From contig JAEXEM010000187.1 of assembly GCA_023401045.1 (NCBI GenBank), forward strand, positions 1 to 11,032: 11,032 nt of DNA, written 5' to 3'. The DNA comes from Actinomycetes bacterium. Its GTDB lineage: Bacteria; Actinomycetota; Actinomycetes; Actinomycetales; Cellulomonadaceae. Every line of letters begins with the position of its first letter. The first letter of the stretch is position 1. Positions 1 to 6,449 of the stretch are shown piece after piece. The notes below the pieces were generated by a model that did no database searches, was not told the DNA's origin, and was given only the letters and a program-made list of their open reading frames with translations. Position numbers and translations under genes: made by a program.

Positions 1-228
1 GGCGTGCACGCCGTCGTCGACGAGACGGTGGACGTGGCCCTCGGTGACGGACGGGACGGTGAAGTCGACGGCGACCTGCGCGCCTGCCGCGCTCACCGCG
101 GCGAGGTCGTCACCCGCGTCGAGGGTCGCGACGAGCTCGAGCCCGTCGGCCTCCTGCACGGCACGCACGGTGGTCGCCCCCATGCGTCCTGACGCTCCCA
201 GCACGGCCACGCGGATCGGTTCGCTCAC
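1..228 (-). CDS. dapB: 4-hydroxy-tetrahydrodipicolinate reductase, N-terminal part (cut by window edge)
   Basis: Cytosolic enzyme of the diaminopimelate/lysine pathway that reduces the DapA product with NAD(P)H. The visible 76 residues begin SEPIRVAVLGASGRMG after the GTG start, giving the Rossmann nucleotide-binding glycine motif at residues 11-17 (GASGRMG). They continue with a DapB-like segment containing VAVDFTVPS, the conserved DFT/S region after the second strand pair. The GTG at 228 is chosen because the reading starts just before the Rossmann strand, as in the family, and an AGGGTGG Shine-Dalgarno-like stretch (235-241) lies 6 nt upstream, overlapping the stop codon of the preceding regulator. 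The 11-nt gap to that gene suggests cotranscription. About two thirds of the protein, including the catalytic domain, lies outside the window, so integrity cannot be judged. The identification is strong because pnp, M16 peptidase and dapB are frequent neighbours in Actinobacteria. Confidence 0.9.
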   Translation of the reverse strand, partial: MSEPIRVAVLGASGRMGATTVRAVQEADGLELVATLDAGDDLAAVSAAGAQVAVDFTVPSVTEGHVHRLVDDGVHA

Positions 229-239
229 GGCTCGCCACC

Positions 240-1100
240 CTAGTCGCCCGTGGCCGCAGGCCCGGTCGACGTCCGTCCCCCGTCGGCGGGCCCGACGAGG
301 CGGGCGAGGCGCTCCGCGAGCCGCCGCAGCTCGACCGGCGGCAGGCCCGTGAACCGCTCGACCTCGCGCGGCGAGTACCCGGCCGCGACGAACCAGTCGA
401 CCGCGGCGACCGTGGCCGAGGCGTCCACCGGGCCGGTCCCGACGCTCTCGCGCACGAAGCTGCTGAAGCGCACGGCCGAGAGGTACTGCGCCGGGGTGGT
501 CCCCAGCAGGTGGGTGCACCAGCGGTGCAGCTCCCCCAGGCTCGTGGCGATCTCGCGGGCGACGTCGCCGGAGCGCACGAGACCGTGGCGGGCGTCGACG
601 AAGGCGAGCGCGTCCTCGAGGAGCTCGAGCTCGGCGCCGGTACGTCGCGGCGCGGCCTCGAGCGCGTCGAGCACCGTCGCGACGGCGCCGTCGTCGTCGC
701 GGCCGTCGAGCAGCACACCGACACGGGTGAGGACGTCGGCCGGCAGCACGTCGGTGACCGGCAGCCAGGTGTCCGCCGCGGGCCGCCCGAGCAGGCGCAC
801 CGGCCCGAGCGGGTGCAGCTGCACCCCGAGGCGGGCGACCGGGCCGGTCTGCTCCGCGACGGACGGGGACGTCCACGGCCCACGCACGCCGTCGACGTCG
901 TCGCGCCGGGTGCCGGACAGCGGTTCGACGAGCGTGCCGGGCACGCCTCGCACGACCTGGAGCAGCCCACGGCCGTCAGGCAGCAGCACCTCGCGGTGCG
1001 GGCGGCCCGGTGCGTGGCGCGCGACCCACGCGTGCTCGGCGACACCGGTGAGCGTCGCCGGCACCGGGTAGCGGCGGTAGGACTGCACGGCGAGGACCAT
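240..1100 (-). CDS. AraC-like transcriptional regulator with DUF6597-type N-terminal domain and shortened second HTH
   Basis: 286-residue protein. The N-terminal part (roughly residues 5-120, with SYRRYPVPATL and REVLLPDGRGLLQVV) resembles the DUF6597 sensor-like domain often fused to AraC DNA-binding domains; its ligand is unknown. Residues about 187-213 (ELHRWCTHLLGTTPAQYLSA) match the end of the first AraC helix-turn-helix and linker helix. Residues 238-260 (AAGYSPREVERFTGLPP) match the second HTH, but the gap between the two conserved glycines is about 11 residues instead of the usual 17 or so, so the recognition helix looks shortened. The ATG at 1100 has little room for a Shine-Dalgarno sequence (a GAGG lies only 1 nt upstream); two ATGs at 1107 and 1110 are out of frame. 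The gene sits 57 nt after the M16 peptidase and 11 nt before dapB, probably in one transcript. The target is unknown. DNA binding is inferred from family resemblance only and could be lost. Confidence 0.72.
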   Translation of the reverse strand: MVLAVQSYRRYPVPATLTGVAEHAWVARHAPGRPHREVLLPDGRGLLQVVRGVPGTLVEPLSGTRRDDVDGVRGPWTSPSVAEQTGPVARLGVQLHPLGPVRLLGRPAADTWLPVTDVLPADVLTRVGVLLDGRDDDGAVATVLDALEAAPRRTGAELELLEDALAFVDARHGLVRSGDVAREIATSLGELHRWCTHLLGTTPAQYLSAVRFSSFVRESVGTGPVDASATVAAVDWFVAAGYSPREVERFTGLPPVELRRLAERLARLVGPADGGRTSTGPAATGD

Positions 1101-1111
1101 GCCTCATCATG

Positions 1112-1130
1112 CCGCGCAGCCCTGCCGCGG
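1112..1130 (-). terminator. Small GC hairpin between M16 peptidase and AraC-like gene (weak attenuator or terminator)
   Basis: CCGCG at 1112-1116 pairs with CGCGG at 1126-1130. An alternative inner pairing GCAG/CTGC is also possible. It lies in the 57-nt gap after the peptidase stop codon. There is no T-rich tract on the minus strand after it and the stem is short, so it would at best reduce readthrough into the regulator and dapB. GC-rich DNA forms such stems by chance. Confidence 0.25.
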
Positions 1131-1157
1131 GGAGACGCGAGGAGGACCGGTGCGGGA

Positions 1158-2480
1158 TCAGTCCCCGAACGGGCCGACGCGGACGACGCTGCGAGGCGCC
1201 GACGCGAGCTCGGCCGCGAGGTCCTGGACCTCCTGCGCGGTGACGGCACGCACGCGCTCGAGGGACTCGTCGACGTCGAGCAGCTCGCCGTGCACGAGCT
1301 CGGCCTTGCCGAGGCGGCTCATGCGGGACCCGGTGTCCTCCATGCCGAGCACGAGCCCACCGCAGAGCTGGCCGATGCTGCGCGTCAGCTCGGCCTGCGG
1401 CATCGGCGCGTCGGCCATCCGCTCGAGCTCGGCGACGAGCAGCGCCGTCACCTCGTCGACCTTGGCCGGGGTGCATCCCGCGTACAGGCCGAACAGCCCG
1501 GTCTCGGCGTGGCCGGTGGCGAAGGAGTACGTCGAGTACGCCAGCCCGCGCTTCTCGCGGATCTCCTGGAAGAGCCGTGACGACATGCCGCCGCCGAGGG
1601 CCGCGGACAGGACCGAGAGGACGAACCGGCGGGGGTCGGTCGCCGTGAGGCACGGACCGCCGACGATGACGTTCGCCTGCTCCGTCGACCGCCGCACGGT
1701 GAGCTCGGTGGCAGCCGGCACGGGCGCGGGCGCCGTCGTGCTGCGACGCGCGCCTGGCACGGCCGACGCGCCGAGCGTCCAGCCGCCGGCCGCCAGCGCG
1801 GCCTCGACCTGGGCGCAGAGGGCGTCGTGGTCGACGCCGCCTGCTGCGGTGACGACGAGCGTCTCGGGCCGGTAGTGCTCGCGGTAGTGCTCCCACACCG
1901 CGTCGCGCGGCACCGCGCGGATCGCCTGGGGCGTCCCGCCGATGGGCCGCCCGAGGGGCGTGTCCCCGAAGACGGCGGTGGCGAACTGCTCGTGGGCGAC
2001 GTCCGACGGGTCGTCGTCGTTCATCACGAGCTCCTCGAGGATGACCCCGCGCTCGGTCTCGAGCTCGCCCGCGTCGATGCGGGCGGAGGTCACCATGTCG
2101 GCGATGACGTCGACGGCCATGGGCACGTCGGTGTCGAGCACGCGCGCGTAGTAGCACGTGTGCTCCTTGCCGGTGGCGGCGTTCGCCTCGCCCCCGACCG
2201 CGTCGAACGCCTCGGCGATGTCCATCGCCGAGCGCCGCGCGGTGCCCTTGAAGAGCAGGTGCTCGAGGAAGTGCGTCGAGCCGAAGTGGCCCGACGTCTC
2301 GTCGCGCGAGCCGACCCCGACCCACGCGCCGACGGTGGCCGAGCGCAGCCCGGGCATGTGCTCGGACAGCACCCGGACGCCGCCGGGCAGGACGGACCGC
2401 CGAACGGCGGCCCCGTCCTGCCCGACGACGAGCTCCGCACCCGGCCGGCCGGGTGCGACGAGCGGGAGGAGCTGCGGCAC
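1158..2480 (-). CDS. M16 family zinc metallopeptidase (pitrilysin/processing-peptidase type)
   Basis: 440-residue M16B-type peptidase, the usual length for the bacterial mitochondrial-processing-peptidase-like branch. The inverted zinc motif HXXEH is intact at residues 70-74 (HFLEH, inside STHFLEHLLFKGT). The third zinc ligand is E150 in GVILEELVMNDDDP, 76 residues after H74, the expected spacing. The C-terminal half carries the R-[LF]-F-x-E-I-R-E-x-x-G-L-A-Y-x signature of the family (SSRLFQEIREKRGLAYSTYS). No signal peptide is seen, so it is probably cytosolic; the natural substrate is not known for this branch. The GTG start at 2480 comes one base after the pnp stop codon and has no convincing Shine-Dalgarno sequence. 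The next in-frame candidates would remove the first beta-strands, so the GTG is kept and translation is probably coupled to pnp. A position directly behind pnp is standard in Actinobacteria. Confidence 0.93.
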   Translation of the reverse strand: MPQLLPLVAPGRPGAELVVGQDGAAVRRSVLPGGVRVLSEHMPGLRSATVGAWVGVGSRDETSGHFGSTHFLEHLLFKGTARRSAMDIAEAFDAVGGEANAATGKEHTCYYARVLDTDVPMAVDVIADMVTSARIDAGELETERGVILEELVMNDDDPSDVAHEQFATAVFGDTPLGRPIGGTPQAIRAVPRDAVWEHYREHYRPETLVVTAAGGVDHDALCAQVEAALAAGGWTLGASAVPGARRSTTAPAPVPAATELTVRRSTEQANVIVGGPCLTATDPRRFVLSVLSAALGGGMSSRLFQEIREKRGLAYSTYSFATGHAETGLFGLYAGCTPAKVDEVTALLVAELERMADAPMPQAELTRSIGQLCGGLVLGMEDTGSRMSRLGKAELVHGELLDVDESLERVRAVTAQEVQDLAAELASAPRSVVRVGPFGD

Positions 2481-2481
2481 G

Positions 2482-4725
2482 TCAGGCGTCGGCCGTCGCC
2501 GGCTCGGCGGCGGCGTCGCCCTCGCCCTGCTCCTCGTCGAGGACCGCGTGCAGCGACAGCTTGCCGCGCGGGTCGATCTCGCCGATCTCGACCTGGACCT
2601 TCTGGCCGATCTTGAGGACGTCCTCGACGTTCTCGACGCGCTTGCCGCCGACGAGCTTGCGGATCTGCGAGATGTGCAGCAGACCGTCCTTGCCCGGCGA
2701 CAGCGAGATGAACGCGCCGAACGTCGTCGTCTTCACCACGGTGCCGACGAAGCGCTCGCCGACCTCGGGCATGTGCGGGTTGGCGATCGCGTTGATCGCC
2801 GCCCGCGCGGCCTCCGCCGACGGACCGTCGGTGGCGCCGATGTAGACCGTGCCGTCGTCCTCGATGGAGATGTCGGCGCCGGTCTCCTCCTGGATCTGGT
2901 TGATCATCTTGCCCTTCGGGCCGATGACCTCGCCGATCTTGTCGACCGGGACCTTCACCGTGATGACGCGCGGCGCGAACGGGCTCATCTCGTCCGGCAC
3001 GTCGATGGCCTCGGCGATGACGTCGAGGATCGCCAGGCGGGCCTCCTTGGCCTGCGTGAGCGCACCGGCGAGCACGGAGGCAGGGATGCCGTCGAGCTTG
3101 GTGTCGAGCTGGATCGCGGTGACGAACTCCCGCGTGCCGGCGACCTTGAAGTCCATGTCGCCGAAGGCGTCCTCGGCACCGAGGATGTCGGTGAGGGCCG
3201 CGTAACGGACCTGCTCGCCGTCGGCTGTGGGCACGGTGTCGGAGACGAGGCCCATGGCGATGCCCGCGACCGGGGCGCGCAGCGGCACACCGGCGTTGAG
3301 CAGCGAGAGGGTCGCGGCGCAGACCGAGCCCATCGACGTCGAGCCGTTGGAGCCCAGCGCCTCGGAGACCTGGCGGATCGCGTAGGGGAACTCCTCGCGC
3401 GCGGGCAGCACCGGCACGATCGCGCGCTCGGCGAGCGCGCCGTGGCCGATCTCGCGACGCTTCGGCGAGCCGACGCGACCGGTCTCACCGGTCGAGTAGG
3501 GCGGGAAGTTGTAGTGGTGCATGTACCGCTTGCGCGTCTCGGGCGACAGCGAGTCGATCTGCTGCTCCATGCGGAGCATGTTGAGCGTCGTCACACCGAG
3601 GATCTGGGTCTCGCCACGCTCGAACAGCGCCGAGCCGTGCGTGCGGGGCAGCACCTCGACCTCGGCCGAGAGCGTGCGGATGTCGCGCAGGCCGCGGCCG
3701 TCGATGCGGAAGCCGTCGGTGAGGATGCGCTGGCGGATGAGCTGCTTCTGCACCGAGCGGTACGCGGCGGAGATCTCCTTCTCGCGTCCCTCGAACTGCT
3801 CGGCGAGCTCGCCGACGATCTCGGCCTTGATCTCGTCGAGGCGGTTCTCGCGCTCCTGCTTGCCCGCGATCTGCAGCGCGGCGGACAGACGCTCGGTGGC
3901 GGCCTGCTCGACGGCGGCGTACGCGTCCGGCTGGTAGTCCGGGAACGTCGGGAACGCCTGCGTCTCCTTGGCGGCCTGCGCGGCGAGCTGCTGCTGCGCC
4001 TCGACGAGCGCCTTGATGAACGGCTTGGCGGCCTCGAGGCCCTGGGCCACGACCTCCTCGGTCGGCGCGGTGCCGCCGCCGCCGTGGATGAGGTTCCAGG
4101 CGCCCTCGGGGGCGTCGGCCTCGATCATCGCGATGGCGACGTCGTCGCCCACGGCACGGCCGGCGACGACCATGTCGAACGTCGAGCGCTCACGCTCGGA
4201 GTAGCGCGGGAACGCCACCCACTGGCCGTCGACGAGCGCGAGGCGCGTCGCGGCGACCGGGCCGGAGAACGGCAGGCCGGACAGCTGGGTCGACATCGAC
4301 GCGGCGTTGATCGCGAGCACGTCGTACGCGTCGTCGGGGTTGATCGACAGGACGGTGACGACGACCTGGACCTCGTTGCGCAGGCCCTTGACGAACAGCG
4401 GGCGCAGCGGGCGGTCGATGAGGCGGCACGCGAGGATCGCCTCGGTCGACGGGCGTCCCTCACGGCGGAAGAACGAGCCGGGGATCTTGCCGGCGGCGTA
4501 CTGCCGCTCCTCGACGTCGACCGTGAGGGGGAAGAAGTCGAAGCCCTCGCGCGGGTGCTTGCCGGCCGTCGTGGCCGACAGGAGCATCGTGTCGTCGTCG
4601 AGGTACGCGACGGCGGAGCCGGCCGCCTGCTTGGCGATGCGGCCCGTCTCGAAGCGGACGGTGCGGGTGCCGAAGCGACCGTTGTCGATCGTGGCCTCGG
4701 CGAACTGGATCTCGGGACCCTCCAC
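2482..4725 (-). CDS. pnp: Polyribonucleotide nucleotidyltransferase (PNPase / guanosine pentaphosphate synthetase I type)
   Basis: 747-residue 3'-to-5' exoribonuclease that degrades RNA phosphorolytically to NDPs and can add tails in reverse; the actinobacterial form is also called GPSI. The N-terminus [20 protein letters not shown] is typical of that form. Domain order: RNase PH domain 1 (about 15-150), helical linker (about 240-330, Ala/Gln/Glu-rich), RNase PH domain 2 (about 340-560), KH domain with GPKG loop at 602-605, and S1 domain from about 656 ([19 protein letters not shown]). Catalytic features are intact: FERGETQ, the [14 protein letters not shown] phosphate-binding region, and the acidic pair equivalent to E. 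coli D486/D492, here D519 and D525 in [10 protein letters not shown]. The tail after S1 is short, acidic and Ala-rich. The start is the GTG at 4725, behind AAGGAGG at 4732-4738. The frame stays open 62 codons further upstream, but that part runs through the leader hairpins and has no family similarity. Confidence 0.98.
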   Translation of the reverse strand: MEGPEIQFAEATIDNGRFGTRTVRFETGRIAKQAAGSAVAYLDDDTMLLSATTAGKHPREGFDFFPLTVDVEERQYAAGKIPGSFFRREGRPSTEAILACRLIDRPLRPLFVKGLRNEVQVVVTVLSINPDDAYDVLAINAASMSTQLSGLPFSGPVAATRLALVDGQWVAFPRYSERERSTFDMVVAGRAVGDDVAIAMIEADAPEGAWNLIHGGGGTAPTEEVVAQGLEAAKPFIKALVEAQQQLAAQAAKETQAFPTFPDYQPDAYAAVEQAATERLSAALQIAGKQERENRLDEIKAEIVGELAEQFEGREKEISAAYRSVQKQLIRQRILTDGFRIDGRGLRDIRTLSAEVEVLPRTHGSALFERGETQILGVTTLNMLRMEQQIDSLSPETRKRYMHHYNFPPYSTGETGRVGSPKRREIGHGALAERAIVPVLPAREEFPYAIRQVSEALGSNGSTSMGSVCAATLSLLNAGVPLRAPVAGIAMGLVSDTVPTADGEQVRYAALTDILGAEDAFGDMDFKVAGTREFVTAIQLDTKLDGIPASVLAGALTQAKEARLAILDVIAEAIDVPDEMSPFAPRVITVKVPVDKIGEVIGPKGKMINQIQEETGADISIEDDGTVYIGATDGPSAEAARAAINAIANPHMPEVGERFVGTVVKTTTFGAFISLSPGKDGLLHISQIRKLVGGKRVENVEDVLKIGQKVQVEIGEIDPRGKLSLHAVLDEEQGEGDAAAEPATADA

Positions 4726-4731
4726 GGGTGC

Positions 4732-4738
4732 CCTCCTT
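4732..4738 (-). promoter_or_regulatory. Strong Shine-Dalgarno site fixing the pnp start
   Basis: Reads AAGGAGG on the minus strand, 6 nt before the GTG at 4725. It is the best ribosome-binding site in the window and decides the start against the longer open frame. Confidence 0.85.
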
Positions 4739-4742
4739 GTTC

Positions 4743-4805
4743 TCGAAGGCGCCGCCCTACCCCGCGGCGGTCTTCGACCGTGGCACCCGGAGCAGGGGGC
4801 TCCGG
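4743..4805 (-). other. Two tandem hairpins in the pnp 5' leader
   Basis: Hairpin A: TCGAAG at 4743-4748 pairs with CTTCGA at 4772-4777, with an inner CCGCC/GGCGG stem, ending 4 nt before the pnp Shine-Dalgarno. Hairpin B: CCGGAGC at 4787-4793 pairs perfectly with GCTCCGG at 4799-4805 around a 5-nt loop. They lie in the 211-nt gap between rpsO and pnp. In well-studied bacteria the pnp leader is an RNase III and PNPase autoregulation target, so these are candidate processing or autocontrol structures. The rest of the gap (4806-4894) holds no convincing promoter or gene. Confidence 0.45.
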
Positions 4806-4894
4806 AGACCACTACCGAGGACCGGACGAGCGGGTCGGCGCGGTGGGTGATGCGGTGGTGCGGTGACGCGTCCCGGGCGCCTGCCCTCGACGCA

Positions 4895-4929
4895 GGACCA
4901 GCCCGGACCATGACGGTCCGGGCTGGTCC
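4895..4929 (-). terminator. 15-bp perfect hairpin directly after rpsO (terminator or RNase III processing site)
   Basis: The arms 4895-4909 (GGACCAGCCCGGACC) and 4915-4929 are perfect complements around a 5-nt loop. The stem begins 7 nt after the rpsO stop codon. The minus-strand sequence that follows (CTGCGTCGAGG) has no U-run, as is common for actinobacterial terminators. The known organisation of rpsO-pnp in E. coli and Streptomyces, with readthrough transcripts cut at an intergenic stem-loop by RNase III, makes partial termination plus processing equally likely. Confidence 0.75.
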
Positions 4930-4936
4930 GGGTGGT

Positions 4937-5206
4937 TCAGCGACGCAGGCCGAGCCGCTCGATGATGCTGCGGTAGCGGTTGATGTCGACCTTCTGCAGG
5001 TAGCCGAGCAGACGGCGACGACGACCGACGAGCAGCAGCAGCCCGCGGCGGCTGTGGTGGTCGTGCTTGTGCGTCTTGAGGTGCTCGGTGAGGTCCTTGA
5101 TGCGCTGCGTGAGGACGGCGATCTGGACCTCGGGCGAGCCGGTGTCGCCCTCGTGGGTGGCGTACTCGGCCATGATGGACTGCTTGGTGGCAGTGTCGAG
5201 CGACAC
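4937..5206 (-). CDS. rpsO: 30S ribosomal protein S15
   Basis: 89-residue protein, the normal length for S15, which binds the central domain of 16S rRNA early in 30S assembly. It contains the conserved core [17 protein letters not shown] (about residues 21-37), then [19 protein letters not shown] and a basic [10 protein letters not shown] stretch, ending in IIERLGLRR as is typical. The GTG start at 5206 follows GAGGAG by a few bases (TCCTGAGGAGCACC-GTG), and the protein starts [11 protein letters not shown] as in other actinobacterial S15. It has its own promoter region upstream and a strong hairpin downstream that separates it from pnp. Confidence 0.98.
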   Translation of the reverse strand: MSLDTATKQSIMAEYATHEGDTGSPEVQIAVLTQRIKDLTEHLKTHKHDHHSRRGLLLLVGRRRRLLGYLQKVDINRYRSIIERLGLRR

Positions 5207-5293
5207 GGTGCTCCTCAGGATTCTCGTTGCGCGGTGCTCCGGGGCATGTCCACCCGGGCTCTCTCGTTCCGCGGCCGGTCGTACGGCTCGACC

Positions 5294-5299
5294 ACTCTA
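5294..5299 (-). promoter_or_regulatory. rpsO: Candidate -10 element of the rpsO promoter
   Basis: Reads TAGAGT on the minus strand, a good match to the actinobacterial housekeeping TANNNT consensus. CCCGAC about 16 nt upstream is only a partial -35. A start near 5287 would give a leader of about 80 nt. Within this leader, CCGGG (5239-5243) pairs with CCCGG (5253-5257), a possible site for the S15 autoregulation known in other bacteria but not demonstrable here. Confidence 0.5.
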
Positions 5300-5337
5300 C
5301 CAGGGCGGGCGCGACGTCGGGCGTGACCCCGGCGACG

Positions 5338-6327
5338 TCACCCCAGGCCGGGCTCCCCGAGCACGACCCGCACGTCGTCGACGTCCTGCGCCATCCGCGT
5401 GAGGAGCTCCTCGACGGAGGAGAACCGCAGCGTCGGGCGCAGCCGCGCGACGAGCTCGATCGCGACGTCCTCGTCGTAGAGGTCGAGGTCGGTGCGGTCG
5501 AGCACGTACGCCTCGACCCGACGGTCCCGCCCGTCGAACGTCGGGTTCGTGCCGATGGAGACCGCCGCCGGCAGCACGCGGTCCTCCGGGACGACGGGCG
5601 TGCCGTCGGGACGACGCTCCCCGCGCAGCAGCCGCCCCGCGTAGACGCCGTCGGCGGGGACCATGCCGGTCGTCGAGCCGAGGTTGGCGGTCGGGTAGCC
5701 GAGCTCGCGGCCGCGCGCGTCGCCGTGGACGACGACACCCCTCACCCGGTGCGGGCGGCCCAGGACCTCGGCGGCCGCGGCGACGTCCCCGGCCGCGAGC
5801 AGCTCGCGCACCCACGTCGAGGACCAGCGGCGCTCGTCCTCGTCGTCCCCGCCGGGCCGGACGTCGTCGATGACCTCGACCGCGAAACCGTGCCGCTCCC
5901 CCAGCGCCCGCATCGTCGACAGGTCCCCGGAGTTCTGCCAGCCGAAGCGCACGTCGCGCCCGACGACGACGGTCCGGGCGCGCAGCGCCCCGACGAGGTA
6001 GCGGGTGACGAACTCCTCCGGAGACTGCCGGGCGAAGTCGAGGGTGTACGTGACGAGCAGCGTCGCGTCGAGACCGGTGCCGGCGAGCAGCTCGAGCCGG
6101 TCGACGTCGCCGAGCAGGCGCGGCGGTGCCTCGGCGGGCCGGTGCACCTCCGCGGGGTGCGGCGTGAAGGTGACGGCGACGGCCCGGGCACCGACCGCGC
6201 GGGCGTCCTCGACCATCCGGGAGAGGACGGCGACGTGACCGCGGTGCACACCGTCGAAGTTGCCGAGCGTGACGACCGACGGCCCCCATCCCGCCGGCAC
6301 CTGCGACACGTCCGTCCAGACCTGCAC
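5338..6327 (-). CDS. ribF: Bifunctional riboflavin kinase / FAD synthetase
   Basis: 329-residue cytosolic enzyme that phosphorylates riboflavin to FMN and adenylylates FMN to FAD. The N-terminal FAD synthetase (nucleotidyltransferase) domain has the HxGH-type motif in GNFDGVHRGH at residues 22-31, and later VVVGRDVRFGWQNSGD. The C-terminal riboflavin kinase domain begins near residue 185 (GRPHRVRGVVVHGDARGRELGYPTANL), with the flavin/ATP-binding PTAN at 212-215, and ends in the usual DLYDEDVAIELVARLRP segment. The GTG at 6327 has GGGAG upstream and places GNFDG at the usual distance from the N-terminus; the frame stays open upstream only as a shadow of cenC. In many Actinobacteria ribF directly follows truB; here cenC separates them, so ribF must be served by its own promoter or by readthrough past the cenC hairpins. 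No clear promoter was found in 6328-6407. Confidence 0.97.
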   Translation of the reverse strand: MQVWTDVSQVPAGWGPSVVTLGNFDGVHRGHVAVLSRMVEDARAVGARAVAVTFTPHPAEVHRPAEAPPRLLGDVDRLELLAGTGLDATLLVTYTLDFARQSPEEFVTRYLVGALRARTVVVGRDVRFGWQNSGDLSTMRALGERHGFAVEVIDDVRPGGDDEDERRWSSTWVRELLAAGDVAAAAEVLGRPHRVRGVVVHGDARGRELGYPTANLGSTTGMVPADGVYAGRLLRGERRPDGTPVVPEDRVLPAAVSIGTNPTFDGRDRRVEAYVLDRTDLDLYDEDVAIELVARLRPTLRFSSVEELLTRMAQDVDDVRVVLGEPGLG

Positions 6328-6377
6328 CCGAGCTCCCGTCCCCGTCGGCCCGCCCGTCGCGGGACCCGGCGGACAAG

Positions 6378-6396
6378 CCTGCCACGCCCGGGCAGG
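6378..6396 (-). terminator. Second hairpin downstream of cenC
   Basis: CCTGCC at 6378-6383 pairs with GGCAGG at 6391-6396 around a 7-nt loop. It lies 11 nt beyond the large cenC terminator stem and could back it up. It is also in the ribF leader region. Weak alone. Confidence 0.35.
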
Positions 6397-6407
6397 TGCG
6401 ACGCGAC

Positions 6408-6443
6408 GGACCGCCCCGCCGGCACGTGCCGACGGGGCGGTCC
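6408..6443 (-). terminator. Strong terminator hairpin of cenC
   Basis: An 11-bp perfect stem (GGACCGCCCCG at 6408-6418 with 6433-6443) is capped, after one mismatch, by the self-complementary CGGCACGTGCCG (6420-6431). It starts 6 nt after the cenC stop codon. No U-run follows on the minus strand, but stem-only terminators are common in high-GC Gram-positives. It should limit cellulase transcripts from entering ribF. Confidence 0.8.
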
Positions 6444-6449
6444 GAGCGG

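Noticed and set aside
976..2325. 449-codon minus-strand open frame overlapping the M16 gene
   Set aside because: Shifted frame of the peptidase gene with an Arg-rich nonsense translation.
2158..4866. 902-codon open frame on the plus strand opposite pnp and part of the peptidase gene
   Set aside because: It is a by-product of high GC and codon bias of pnp on the other strand; the translation is Arg/Asp/Leu low-complexity without any domain, and pnp is certain.
4726..4911. 62-codon upstream extension of pnp
   Set aside because: It runs through the hairpins, has no family similarity, and a very good Shine-Dalgarno precedes the GTG at 4725.
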